Source of the DNA: Kryptolebias marmoratus
Taxonomy: Eukaryota > Chordata > Actinopteri > Cyprinodontiformes > Rivulidae
Direction of reading: 5' to 3'
Assembly (NCBI RefSeq): GCF_001649575.2
Contig: NC_051441.1
Span: 8,511,024 to 8,575,023, forward strand
Length of the DNA stretch: 64,000 nt
Under the pieces are notes generated by a model. It was given only the letters and a program-made list of their open reading frames with translations, had not been told where the DNA came from and did not search any database. Of the stretch, positions 13,601 to 26,300 are shown piece after piece (position 1 is the first letter of the stretch; every line of letters begins with the position of its first letter). The translations under genes were made by a program, and so were the position numbers.

Positions 13601-13612
13601 AGCCACCTTTGA
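4675..13612 (+). CDS. gcgr: Glucagon receptor (class B1 GPCR), 13 coding exons
   Basis: The exons are 4675-4728, 5093-5189, 6507-6614, 6726-6820, 6958-7052, 7161-7347, 7740-7899, 8024-8084, 9065-9134, 11712-11800, 11886-12030, 13128-13169 and 13250-13612. All have GT-AG borders and consistent phase, giving 521 residues (human about 477). Residues 1-18 form a signal peptide. The hormone-binding ectodomain has the six family cysteines (39, 54, 63, 77, 96, 111) and sequons at N42, N70, N97 and N107. It contains [13 protein letters not shown], identical to human GCGR. Seven membrane segments run from about 128 to 400 and include [13 protein letters not shown] (TM3), [14 protein letters not shown] (TM6) and INKEVQSE before helix 8. 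The family couples glucagon to Gs and cAMP at the plasma membrane of liver and other cells. The first extracellular loop and the C-tail are longer than in human. A 5' UTR exon probably starts at 4579. Fish have gcgr duplicates and a related glucagon-like receptor; the ectodomain and neighbours favour gcgr, but which paralog is unresolved. Confidence 0.92.
5246..5338 (+). repeat. L2-like LINE 3' fragment in gcgr intron 2
   Basis: The text runs GTGTGGAGTTTGCACATT, then CTCTGGGTACTCCGGTTTCT, then CACAGACAAAAAACAT. This is the well-known 3' region of fish L2/Maui-type LINEs and their derivatives. It overlaps in content with the larger piece at 63341-63535. Confidence 0.6.
6166..6467 (+). repeat. 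Copy B of hairpin-ended dispersed repeat, best 3' end
   Basis: It lies in gcgr intron 2, just before exon 3. It starts near the TTTATTTGTCTGTTGTGTTAG block and runs through AATCATTGGGCGTAC, CTACAACTGATTA and TTTTGGAGTCAG to AAACTTTGGCATGCAAGGC. It ends ATTCCTTTAAGGAATG-CTAG followed by T. A short hairpin just before CTAG and a following T are the usual 3' end of a Helitron. No Rep/helicase coding is present, so a non-autonomous element is the simplest reading. Confidence 0.6.
8085..9064. other. gcgr intron 8, nothing recognised
   Basis: AT-rich intronic sequence between the exons ending in ACAT and beginning GTGTTGGGAG. It contains poly-A and poly-T tracts but no coding segment, known repeat or RNA gene that I can identify. 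Confidence 0.6.
9135..11711. other. gcgr intron 9, longest intron, with transposon relic
   Basis: This 2.6-kb intron lies inside the transmembrane-5 coding region. Apart from the Tc1-like relic listed separately, it holds a 141-codon open frame at 9277-9702 with no recognisable domain. I treat that frame as chance. The rest is AT-rich. Confidence 0.6.
10370..10790 (-). mobile_element. Degenerate Tc1-like transposase fragment
   Basis: Read on the minus strand, the segment contains a stretch coding for TDNDPKHTA, the DNDPKHTA motif around the second catalytic Asp of Tc1-like (DDE/D) transposases. Upstream of it is the TTTATTGATGATGTGACAGA block that precedes it in fish Tc1 elements. Frameshifts and stop codons break the frame, so it is a dead fragment. 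I see no clear terminal inverted repeats. It is carried in a gcgr intron in antisense orientation and has no evident effect on splicing. Confidence 0.7.
12031..13127. other. gcgr intron 11, nothing functional seen
   Basis: Intron between the TM6 exon and the small TM7 exon. A short imperfect tandem repeat of CCTCAGT lies at 12650-12685. A 123-codon open frame at 12490-12861 crosses it and looks like chance. No RNA gene or transposon was identified. Confidence 0.6.
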
Positions 13613-14336
13613 ATGACAAACGGAGCGAGAACCTGAAGAAGGAAGCTGCCTTTGAGCTCGGCCGTGGCTCTGACTGACAGCTTTGGTTGGATGTAAAGAG
13701 GTGGGCTGACTGAGTGGGAGCAGATCTCAGTGAAGGAGGACGCAGCGGTCAGTTCTGTGACAGCACTGTGCCATGCATCAACCCTGTGCTGTGAGTCTTG
13801 TGAGTGGATTTCTCTCCAGACGTTTGACATCACACCATGTGAAGCCGCTGCCCACTGAACAACTCGTCTTGATGCAGATAAGCCATTAAAAGCTGCAACA
13901 ACAACACATAAGACCACAAATAGCAACAAAAGAAACAAATATAAACTCAACGCCTCTGATTTAATGTTTGCTGTCTAACAAATGTGTGTTGTGTGGTACA
14001 GAGAGTTAACTGGACATTGGACTGTTCACACGAATGAAGACCAAACAAACTGTTAAAAAAAGGGGACAGAGACAGAAAACAAAGCTTCTTTTTTTACAGT
14101 GTATACTTTTCTCTGGTATGTTCAAACTGTTTCCTTGTCTTTACTGATCTTAATGAAAATGTACAAAGAGAGTAAAAACCATTCTGTTATCTGTACCTCA
14201 TATACAGTAAGGTGACCACAGTGTTATTATTCATGGGAAATAGGCAGCTGGCTTAAATATAGAGTTTGAAATTAGGTCAAGGTATGATTATGAATGGAAA
14301 TAAGCTAAAATAACCAAAGCTTGACTTTATGTTTTG

Positions 14337-14342
14337 AATAAA
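14337..14342 (+). terminator. Candidate polyadenylation signal of gcgr
   Basis: The first AATAAA downstream of the gcgr stop codon lies 725 bases after it, in the context TTTTGAATAAAAGC. More AATAAA hexamers occur at 14686 and 15805, so longer 3' ends are possible. The 3' UTR itself holds nothing else I recognise. Confidence 0.45.
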
Positions 14343-17300
14343 AGCATTATTTATTTAGGTCAAATGAGTGCTGCTGAGGGCTCCAGTTCTGATTGTTAAA
14401 CGTGGTGACAAATGGACATGAAGAATGAAAATGCATTTGTGCAGAAATCCCGAACCTGTTGCAGCGCCTCTGAAACAGACTGCTTTCGTCATGTTACAGT
14501 GCTGACGTGCCGATTTACTGAGCTGTGGTGAATCAGCCGCTCAGAGTGCGTGCCATAAAGTGCCGTCAAATCAGCGCCAACATTTTGCTAATGCTGCCAA
14601 AAGGTCAGACAGATTCTACTAATGACTGCACACCACTGGGCCTCTCTGTGGACGGTGTTTAATATGCAGCCATGTGCTGAGTCCACAATAAACACTGAAC
14701 AAAACTCGACAGCAGCCTGAAAGAAGAACAAAACTTCTCGAATAAGTGTTAAAATGATAAAGTTAGAGGTACATTAGGTTGTGAATAAATAAAGGTTAGC
14801 CACCTGCATTAATCGGGCTTTTGAGCTAAAAAAATTGACCAGAACTAACTGAACTTGATTTTGTATGTTTGACTATTTGCACACTGTTAATTTATAATTG
14901 GTAAATGTTGTGTATATATATTTGAGTGTATGTGATGATTTCATTGGGCTGCAGTCAAATTCCTTTATGCCTTTTAGTGAATGTGCGGCGTGTGTATACT
15001 TTCGAGGTATGAATGCATGCGGTTTTAGTATTTGTGGAAGTTTTACAGTAAAATGCTTTACTATCAAAGGCCAAAAGGTAAGAGGATGAGATAAAAACCA
15101 GTCCGACACAGAAGTCAAAGGTCATTACAGATCATTCTCTCTTCAGCTTAAATAATTTAGCACTTCATGATATTCCCGGATGTCCTGCCAATATAGGACA
15201 TGCAGAAAAATAAATGGTTCTGCTGTTTATTATGAAGTCCTGATGCTCATCAGAGCAAATTAGAGCACAACAGCAGTATTTTTGTCATGTCAGATAATTG
15301 CTGTGCTTCATCCAGTTGCTGCTGTTCAGTGGGTAAAGAAAAAAAAAAAAAAGAAATATGCAGGTGAAAGCTATTTTCCATCAACGTCTACTGAGGGTTG
15401 TAATAGTACAAGTATACCCACCCAATAATTGTGCTGGGACCATGAAGCACACAGAGGAGTGGAGGGAACGCTTGCATACTCGCGCAGTAACACAGAAATA
15501 TGGTATGCATTGAGTCTAAAAGAAAAACTTCAGTAAAAGATGATTATATTGCTACTTTTAACGTGAAATCTGTATTTTAATGACTTGTGACCGTATACAT
15601 ATTTGAACTTTAGGTCACTCCCCTTCCTGGACCAAAGCAGTTCTGGATGAATGTATTCTTTCAAACCAGTATGTTCCTTTTACTTTTCTCCTAAAGGTGG
15701 TTATGTACAGTGTTTTCTGTGTGAAGAACAGATCCGATCAGTGACTGAATTCAGGTGTAAACAGTTCATCATGTATTATATCCTCTTTGTGCAAATGGTG
15801 AACGAATAAATTTCAGTGTATGTGGAACATGACTTTACCTTGCAGTTGCTTCTGTGCGGTGAATTAGGAGGACTTTAGCTTTGCAAAATTGTCACTAACT
15901 TAGAAGTAAAAGGAATACTTATTTCTACATTTACATCCTCTCCTTTTTTTGTCTTTTTACATTGTTTCTGCACGTGGCTGTTGGAGACAAAACAGTTAAA
16001 AACTTTAAATTAAATTAAACAGCAAGTTGCTAAAACCTCTTCTTTTGTAGTGCACCCTGGACTGTACGGTGGTCAGTGCTTACTGTGGAAAATTCAAAGC
16101 CTAATAGGGAAGACAGAGTCTGGAAAATATTCTTTCATATCTGGGTGGGAAAAAAGAAAAAAAAAAGAACAAAATGCTCCTTCAGCACTCGGATGTTAGC
16201 TGTAGGGAAAACAAAGCCTGTAATTTTAACACAGAGTGGATAATTCAGCTCATTAAGTGACAAGAAACTGGCAATTAATACTGGTTTGAAGTTAGAATAT
16301 AAATTCACTCATCTCTGTCGGTGATTAGAACTTCAACAGGCTATTGAGATGTTGTCTTTTCAGCCCACAGATCTGCAAAGGAAGCTTCTTGGCTGCTTCT
16401 TCAGCAGTTTTTTATCGAATGTAAAAAAAGGCAAATGTTGAACTCTGGTGAAATGTGGTTTGACTTTTTGTTTGTGTAGCTGAGTTTTCGAAGCAACCAT
16501 GTTTCTGAAGATGACACATAGACAAAAAAAAAAAAAACCTGGCAGAAAATCTCTCCTTATTTACCCAAATTTCACATTTTTTTCTGTTTTCCACAATAGC
16601 GTGACGTTTAATGGAATTGTTTTAAAGCAAGAGACAACCCAGGCTATCATTAAAGCAAATAACAGGGTATAATAAAATGTAAGTAAATGTACCAAGGGGA
16701 AAGGTCAATGTATGTGTTTTCTCCCCGAGGCCTGGGAACAACTGAGCCGGTGTCCTGATGTGAACAAACTGATTATGTGTGAATGGGCCATAAAGCTGGT
16801 GAGTTATTTTCAACCTTCAGCTCTCTGACAGGCATGTGTGGCTCTCGCGCTCTCATCGCCTCCCTGGATCTTCTGTGTGGCACAGCTGGAGAGGAACAGT
16901 ATCCAGTCAATGAATATTTAATGTTCAAAGGTTTCACCAAGACGCCCGGACACAGGGCACACCATTACAGCATGTGAGTGTGTGAGTGTGTGAGTGTGTA
17001 CACTGCTTTTTACGTCACAGTATTACAGAGACATTATTTGTGGATCGTAACGAGTTATTGTGCTCTTCCTGATTTGCAAAGACTGATAACTGTATATTTA
17101 ATTTGCACTTTTGAGAAAGTTGCTGCGTCGTTTTATTTCACATAAGCTTCGTAAATTAAAATGCGCATCTGAAATGGAAAAATTTACTTAAAACAATTCT
17201 TCTTCCTACAGTTCAGCATGCCACTGTTTGACCTGAAACATAAGAAACTGACAAATATATTAATGTTATAAAAACAGCAGTTAGTGGTTATACTCTTGAC

Positions 17301-20300
17301 TCTTGTTTTTTCTTTTGGTATCAGTTTTTCTTTTGCCACATTTCTCTTACAGTTCTCAAATATTTGAAGGAAAGAAAGGAAAGTTTTACTGTGACAGTAT
17401 TTTAGAAACAATATCTTGACACTTCTCTAAACTCTGTTAATTCAGTTTAGCTATTGATTATCAGCAAATCAATTGATGCCTTCTACTGCCACATAAATCC
17501 TCCTCTGCAGACAGCTCCCATTCATCACACCGTTCCTCCTGCATTGACTGAGTTTTGTGACTGATAGTTTCACAAAAACAAAATATGTGAATTTTTTTTT
17601 TTGCTTGGACCAGATCATTGTCTCTCAGGTTACGAGGATACGCAGGAAAACAAAACCACTCACTGTTTGGTCTCACAACAGCTTCGGGCCAAAAGATGCA
17701 TTAGAATATCGTGAACTTGGCAGCTTGCTGTGCATATCTGTTCCAGTTTGGTTGTTTCTATAAAGCATCGTTTTGCACTAATAATAATCTTTGGGCTAAT
17801 TATTTTTTAAAAGAAGGTACAAACAAAGAAGTGTTCACTTGAACCACTATAAGTTTTTGGGTTTTACATCTTGACCAGTAACATGTGACTCATTCCATTT
17901 TACAACTTTCACAAAAAAAACATAATGTTAAATAAAAACTTTTGTTTCTGCATAATAGCAACTTAGAACTGCAAATACTTTTAACCTTATTTTTTTGGCA
18001 AAAAAACAACAACAAACTGGTTGTTTTATGCAAAACACTTTCCCCATGTTTCAAATTTGGCTCACTGCTCAGCAAAATTAGCATTATTTCCCTTGTTTCA
18101 CAGAAGGCAGGTCAGGAGAGACAAAGCTCAGATTCAAGGGTTTGGTTAATGTCTGGGCATCATCAGTCAGGTCGTTAGAGCTCATTAGCCTTATTTGTGT
18201 CTCTAAAGCCGAGCAGAGTCCCATGAGTACACACAGACTGGGTCAAAGCCAATTTACCGAAGCTACGACGCCCACGTGTAATATGAAGAAGACTCTCTCA
18301 TCTTACATGCACGCTCAGACACATCTGAGAGATGCCCTTCTGTAAGGCCTGAAAGTCTGTCAACACCCCTCCACTATCCTGTCATGAGCATGACAAATTA
18401 AATCAACCGAACGTGCAATCAGATTGAAATACAGAATAAGATGAACAAATTCAATATGCCCGACCGTGTGGTGTTTTATAGCGGAAGCAGTGAGGCGGAG
18501 TGACTGACACTGCTGTGCGTAAGTTCAGAGTTGGATTACTGAGCTTCTCTCGGATTAAAACACGAACTGTTTCCAGCCTGTGTTTAGTACATGAGCATAC
18601 TAATGAGCAGTGGGGATGCTTTTATGAATAGATTTGTTTCTCTGCACTGATCAGAGATGACCTCCATTTTCACACACAGGAAAGTTGTTTTGTTTTTTTC
18701 CACCGTGACACAACATCTTTAACACACACAAGCTCAGAAAAACTACCGTCTCCACGGCTCGTCACCTGCTTTTCATCTGCCTGTTGCTGCACAAGCTGCT
18801 GATGTAGAGGCTACTGGAGCAGCGCCGACAACAAAAATGTTACGGATGTTTGCACAACTGATGGTATCCATCTACCAACTTCTGGGCTTTTTGCTTCCAA
18901 GCTACTTTTACCTTTTACTCCACGTTTATGATTGACTCTGCCCCTTCTGACAGAAAAGAGAAGAAGGGGAGCAGAAAGGACTTTGTTGCTCCACCTTTGC
19001 ACCATATAATTGGTTTCATGCTGCTGGTTATTGCTAGAATGGAATGGGGTTCTTTTGGTGAAACTTTTTGGGTAATAAAAAGAACAAGTAAAGCAACAAT
19101 CAACAGTTTTGACACATTTACAGAAGGCATGACCAATTTTTAAAACACTAATATCCATGATCAACATATTTCATATAGTTATAATCGATTTACTAAAGAT
19201 CCAAACAGCCATAATGTTTTAAACATTTTTTATGTGTAAATTGCTAATTTGAACATTCATCTTTCCAGATTTTAGGTAGATTTTTAAACTTGTAAACACA
19301 ATGGTCAGAAAGTTTAAAGAGATATCATTTAAATAAAGTGAGAAATATGACATTTAATTAAGTAAATTCAGTCAAGCAGCATCATGTTACACAAAGAGCA
19401 CAAAATGACTCACATGATGGTGTTTAAGATGTGTTATGGATCATACTGCTGATACAACATAGATTAAACAGAGAGGACACACTGTAATGTGTTAATTAGT
19501 GACGTTGTGCAGTCGAGGATTTTATTTGTTTACATCTGAAAAAAAGCCAATGCAAGTTGTTTCTCTGTTTTCTGCTTCTCTAAGCAGTTTTCTAAGTCAA
19601 CAAACTCTACCGTAAAGCAAATATATTACCCCAAATGTGAACTTTAAACTTTTCTGCCAAGCTGAAATTAATGAGCTGCACAGCAGTGCTGATGTCAAAT
19701 TAGCTAGTTTTATTATTATTTTTTATTATCTATTTTTCGAACACTTTGTTCCTGCTCTTGGCTTGCTTGCCTTTTCCATATCAGATTAAAATAAAAAAGG
19801 ACAGCCAGACACTTTTGCAGTTCTAAATAAAAAATTAGATATAAATGGTTTTGTAATACCTTCAAAAGCCCTGACAGTGAAAGCAAGGCAATTTTACACC
19901 TGCTCAAATTGGTTCCTTCAATTGCTTTCTATCCTGATATAATTTAGAAGCTGGTATCTCATTTTTATTGTGTTTAAAGTACAAATAGTGTGACCAATCA
20001 ATGGTCAATCAACTGTAACATTTTGCAGATGACTTGTGAGCAAATGGTGTTTTTTTTTAAAGTCACTCCCTGATTAATTGGCTTTGATGTGTGGGATAAA
20101 TGATTGTTTTAATTTGATAATGTATTAATCTATCTTATCTGGCATTTGTAATATGCCTTACAGCATCTTACATCAGTGCATCTGTTTCAGAAAGTGGAAA
20201 CAAATTCTGACAAGCTGCAGAAGGTTTATTTGTTTCAGCCTGAAGAGCTTTGAGAAACGGTTTCTTTTGACAGACAGATTTGTGCTGCTGAGTGGAAACA

Positions 20301-23300
20301 CTGGCATTCAGCAAACACTCCAAGCTCATGTTTTGACAGATAAAAAGAGAACAAAGCCAAAAGAGGTGTGTGGACAGGTAAAAAGAAATAATAAAAAAAA
20401 GATCCCAAACGACCAAAACATCAAATTTTATTTTAGGCTGAAATGTCTGAAAGGTTGAAAAGTTGGTTGTGACAAAAAGCTTCCTGATATTGTCAGGGCG
20501 CTCACTGAGGCTCATTCTGCTGCACAGCTCTGTCCCGAGTGACCTTTTTTTGTTTATTGTCCGTATAAACCACTCGCTGTGTTGCATCGAAGCAAAAAGC
20601 AGCAACAGGAGCTGTTACAAGATTTGTCCATTTGTCCTTTCTGTCTCTCAGTGGAGGCTGCAGGGTATCAGATGTATCATCTGATCTGAAGAGAGAAACT
20701 GGTTTTAAAAGTGCTCCTCGAGCCGGACCAATCCACCGAACCTGACTGCTTCACCTGGAACTGTGACATAAAACAACACTTTCTCCACTTGAATTAATCC
20801 AATGAGCGCAGCTAAAAGTGGGCAGTTTTAATGTTTACAAGATGTTTTAAGATGAGAGAAACGTTTCAAACATACGGCACTTTCTCTTTCTTTTCTTTTT
20901 CCTTCCTGGCACTCACAGGCATGACTGCTAAACAACAAACAGATGAGCATAAGGAGCTGTTTTTACTTTGCCTCACTGCAAAAGAGGCCTTCTGGCTTAC
21001 ATCTATGTTGACTTAAAGCAATAATAAATTCAGCAGACACGTTGGTCCTCTGTGAACGGTTTGGGAAATTTTCTCACCCTCAACCCTAAAATCGAAGCAA
21101 GAGGGCAAATTTTCTTTCCCTGGATTTATTCATCATCTTGACTTTTTACAAAATAATGTTCAACTTACAGTAAACAAATCTGTACGATATAATTGGTGAT
21201 GAAACTAATTTAATGTTAGGTTGATATTTAATACATTTTCCTGTCTGGATTTATAATTGGGATGAATCTAGTTGCCATTTGAACTTTAGACTTTATGGGC
21301 TGTTTTCATGTCAGCTTCCCTGACATAAAGTTTTTATTCTCTCTCCGGTTACAATATGAATCTGTCAGCACAACAATTTAAAGTGAAGGCGATGGTAATA
21401 AAGACGATTCATTCTTTTAGTCTTCAGCTATTTCCTGAATGCCGTTTTTGATTAAACGTGTCTCACAAAATCACAACTTTCTGCCAAAAGAAAGAGTCAA
21501 ATATCTGCCCACTTCATCTGCTGCAGGAATCAGAGGACACCAACTGGTTTCTGATGACCTACAAGGATGTTGTTGTTTTTTTTTTTTTTTAAGTATGGCT
21601 GTAGCTTACCTGAATAAATTCTATATTTGCACCAGAATAATGAAGTCACATTAGTGAGAGTGCAAACCTGAGTGAAAATCTACGTGTTAAAACCTGACAT
21701 GCATTTTTAATGTCTTCACAAAGCCACCTACACAAACTTTGATTACAAATACAGAAAACTGACTGCCAGAGAAATAAGATGTAAAAAAAACCACTTTAAA
21801 ATTCCTGTCAGAGAGGAATAAATTAAATTAAATATTGAAAAACGCACCCTTATGTGCCTTTTCACCAGAAGATTCAAAGCCTTTCAGAAGACAGCCTTTA
21901 ATAGTTGTTGAATTGCAAAAACGTAATGAATTAAATACTAACAAAATGCAGTGCAAAGTAGGTTGTAAAATTTAACATCTCGTAAAAAAGACTTTAAAAA
22001 TTGGCCCAAATTGGAAAAAAAGCAACAGCAATTTAATTTTGTCTACATAATATGTCATCGGAGCTGCAAAAGGTTTGTGTGGAAGAAATGTAAATTAGGC
22101 CTAAAAGAGATAAAACACAAAATGTATGTGATGTTTAAGTAAAAATAGCAACTATTCAAACTTTAAAAGAGAGTAAAAACTTATAATTTTGGTTTGAATA
22201 AAGATCCAGTTTCTGTAACTGTTGCATCAGGATGCCAGTCTCAATCTTCTCCCCTTTTTTCCTCATTTCATTCCTTTTTTCCTCATTTCCTTTTATTATG
22301 ATTATTATAGTGTGCAGGCCCTGCTGCTCTGAGTTCTGCCTCTTTATGTGATCATTCTGGTTTCTACTGACACGTGCATCTAATATCAACACCACCCAAC
22401 AGAAAAGGCTGAGCTGGACAACTGCTCATCACCAGATGATTAAAATCACCTCCACTCATGTGGATTGGTGCGACAGTAGCTCTTCTCCTTGTGTCCTCCT
22501 CCTCCTAGAACCCACACTCTTTGTGTGTCTGGAAACACACACAAGACAAGTAAACCATTTGTATTAATTCCTGGACTTTGACCTATCTGCATCCATCCTG
22601 CTGAAGATGTTAGCAAAATATCTCTCTTGTCTGACCAGCTTCTGAGTCTACTCTTTGCAGTTTATCACACGTTTTTCATTAAAGCCTTTATCTGTCCCAG
22701 GTCTCTGGGGTCAGCAACCTGAGTCTTGTTAAAACTTTAAAAATCATAACATCCTGAGGTTAAGACTGCAAAACTCATTTACCCTCTGAGTATAATACAG
22801 TCACTTGGTTTATTTTGTGATAAGTAGTTAAAGCCCTGTGTTGCCTAGATTTTTGTTGGCATATATAATGATATATAAAATATATAAACCCTGAATTTAT
22901 GTTTCATACGAGCATAAAGGCATGATGTGTTAGCTTAGCAACCTATTTAAGTCAACGCTGTGGAGGAAACGAATAAGAACTAACTAAGAGTTAATTGGAT
23001 TACGTCATTAAAAGCTCTGTATTGGATATAGAAGGACAAATCATTATGAGATAAAACCACAATCTGAGCAATAACACTTTGGCTTGAATGGATTTTCTTG
23101 ACTTCTGAGATCAATAAGCCTTTTGACCAGAAGCAGACAGCTTGACACTTGTGTGACCTTCCTAATTGAACTCTCTGACCATACTACAACCTTCTTACTC
23201 CAGACTTTGCCTGAAGGACCAAATTTAACTTCCTGTTTAAGGTTTCATGACCAAAGTGATGGCCTTAGTGAGAAGTTAGCATTTCATGGCCTTGTTGCAC

Positions 23301-26300
23301 TCAGTGAAGCTGTCCCCCAACACTTCGGCTGCAGGGATATCCACTTCCTGCAGCTGCTTCACACTGAGGAAGAGTCAGGTCCAGTGAACAGAAGCTGCCA
23401 GGAGATTAAAACCGCAGCTCTGTATGCATTCGTTAACTCAGCAGCTTGGTGAGTACAGATGCAGAACAAAACAGTGAACTCCCCCAGGTAGGAAATGTAA
23501 GCAAAGAAATTGGCACAAATTACTACTTTTGGGATTTTGCTTGTCTATCGATCAGCAAAGAAGGGTTGTTTTTGAGTAAGAGAAACATTTGACTTTATCT
23601 TTGCCCGTTAATTCATTCCACATGAACCATGTCCCATGAGTGCACTAAATCCCTTCGGCTGGGGTCTCCACCTGGGCAGGAGAGTGTTGCAGGCAGTGGA
23701 AGCCTAACTGTGATGCTTTACAGGTCACTTACTTTGTTTCAGGTCAAACGTGATCTATTTACTGCTCCCCTGAGGATCAGTCACACATGAGGTAATCCAG
23801 AAAGACCTTGGGAAGGACTTAAAGTGCTGTGGAAATTATTGGAAAAACTGTAAAAGTAAAAAAAAAAGTTCACTTTGCACTCTAAAAAATGGAAAAACTA
23901 ACAACCATCCTGGTTGATTCAATCACAAGTTGATAGCTCTAAATATTATTTTATAAATACAAATAAAATGTGTATAAAGATCTCACACACAAAAAACAGA
24001 TGATCAGAATCAGTAGCAGGCTTTGAGCTGCTTTCTACACATTACTGTGCACACAATAACTGTTTTTATGACACACTAACAAAAAAGCTCGATTGTAGTA
24101 ATGTAATGGCATTGACAACGAGCATTTTATGATAAGGTGCAATGACCTCCAACAACAGTCAAAATAAAATGTACTCTGTAGGAGGCACTCACCAAAAAGC
24201 CACTGTGATATTATCCTGATAAAAAAGCCTTTTAAATCAGCAGGTAGCTGTGTTCAGCTTTAACCGAGCTCACTGAATGCTTCCCAAACCACCTCTGATT
24301 GTGTCCTGAGCGATCAGACCCGAATGTGTCTACTGAAAAAAAAATCAAGTTTTTATCTGTGTCAAGGTAAAGTTTCTTTAAAATGTCATGCGTGGCTTCA
24401 AATGTTTTATCCAGCGAGGGAAGATATGAGATTCTTAATGCAAAAACTATTACTCTCAGAGACTGTAATTCTAATCTATATAATCACTGAATATCTGTCT
24501 GCTGATTATAGAGCAAACCACAAAGTCATATCCCCCGAACAGACTCCTCTCTCAGCAGCTAGCCTCTCTGAGGGTGGTATTAACATGCTGAACTGAGACA
24601 TTCACTGTTTTAATGCCAGCATTTGGAAATAGATGGGGTGGTTGCAATAACCCACTTACTATCTTATCTGTTGTAAAGAATAAATAAGTGAATGTGTATC
24701 TAACCTTGAGAGAAGTAAATGGACTAGAGACAGGTTGGACAAAAGTTGTTTTTGTTTGCTTGGCTGGGAGGATTTTTTTTTTTACTGGTTTGCTTTTATC
24801 CAGCAATATTCTAAGTATTTGTACATAATGTATTCATTCATTATGCTCAACTATCACGTGTTTCAAAGAAAAGTCTGAACCAAAGCCAAAACTACTGTTT
24901 TGCCAGATGAGAATTTTTTATTTATTTATTTTTTTTTTTATGGCAAGAGTTCAGATTGAAGATTGATTGGGGATGTAATTGGAATTCAGCACAATCAATG
25001 AAGCTTGAGCAGCAGTGATGCAGCGCACATTTATTAGGCACCACGTCTCCTGATAAATATGGAAAAGAAATATCTTCCTCATCACTTGTCCTCGTGTCTG
25101 TACGTGTCAAGGCTCTGGAAAACAAAACTGGAGAAAGATGTCTGTTGGAGGAAAAAGAATGTGCCGTTTGAGCTGAGGGGATTTCGTGGTTTTCACCCTC
25201 TGAGTAAAAGCGAACATCGAGTCTCAGCTTACATAAGGACCTTGTTGATTACAACATCCATTCTGAACAGGCACCCATTTATTTACTCAGCATGGGTCTT
25301 ACAGTTCCTGTGAGTTGTTGTGATGGATTTAAGGACAGGTTATCCATCATCACCATACGGCAGTCAGGCACCTTCGCAATCCAAGAACACTCACACTTTT
25401 TTATTTGTTACTTCACACCATGTTAATAGAGCAACAGGAACAGGAAGCACAATGTTTCACTTGAATGTCTCTGAACACAATCTATCCTATTTCAGCAATG
25501 TGTTACTTCTTTTGATGGACTAGCCAGTGAACCAAATATGAGAGAAGGCCACTCACACTTTACTGTCTGGAATACAACCAGGATCCTAATTAGTAGAAAT
25601 GAGATTTTACAAAGGCTCAAAGGAGGCTTCATTTGCATGTGCTTTGTGTCTCTTAATCAGAACTGACCTTTAGATGACAGTAGAAGAGATGCTTATGAAT
25701 TGGCTTCATAAAACAAAATGAATGTAACACTAATCAATAAATTAAACCAAATTAATAAACCATTAACACCCCTTAGCCTTCATATTTGATGAAGTCCTCA
25801 TCAAGCAGAGTTTCTGTCGTCTGTATAAGGTTGTGCTGTTTATAGGGTCCAGAAAAACTGATAGGATGAAAACAGACAGCTTAATTGGAAACAGAATTAG
25901 ACCTGCACTGTGTATCCCTTCTCTCACTTGGGTGTTTCCAGTTACCGCCCACCTGTATGGATGTGGTGGAATTATTCTGCGCCGAGGCCAAGTGTTTCCA
26001 CTCTGCACAGTTTCGAGTCGGTCGATCCTCCCCAAAACCTGAAAAACAGAAGTTTCCCCACTCATAGTCACTCACTGTGCTTCAGTTATTACTGAGTTTC
26101 CCTCGTGAAAATAAAAAAAAAAAAGCACATTCAGCTTAAACATCACAAAGGTTTTACAATTTCACAAAACAAACTACTGTGAGTCCAGTCGACACAAACC
26201 AGGAAACATTTTATGCTCATATAAAGAAAGCTTAAAAGACTTTTAAAATAATAGCATCAATTTTATTTAAAGATTTGTCTTTTATAGGCACTTAAATAAA

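Noticed and set aside
13199..13606. 135-codon minus-strand frame over the last gcgr exon
   Set aside because: It is the antisense shadow of the conserved receptor tail.
16783..16977. 64-codon plus-strand frame with GC-rich codons
   Set aside because: It is a compact frame, but there is no splice partner or recognisable protein, so I kept it only as a possible conserved patch.
20168..20605. 145-codon minus-strand frame in the gene-free interval
   Set aside because: It has many low-complexity Phe/Leu runs, no domain, and an equally long frame on the other strand, which is typical of AT-rich chance frames.
23123..23452. 109-codon plus-strand frame ending at a GGTGAGTACA donor-like site
   Set aside because: The donor resemblance is tempting, but no acceptor-linked partner exon or family motif was found, so I do not call a gene.
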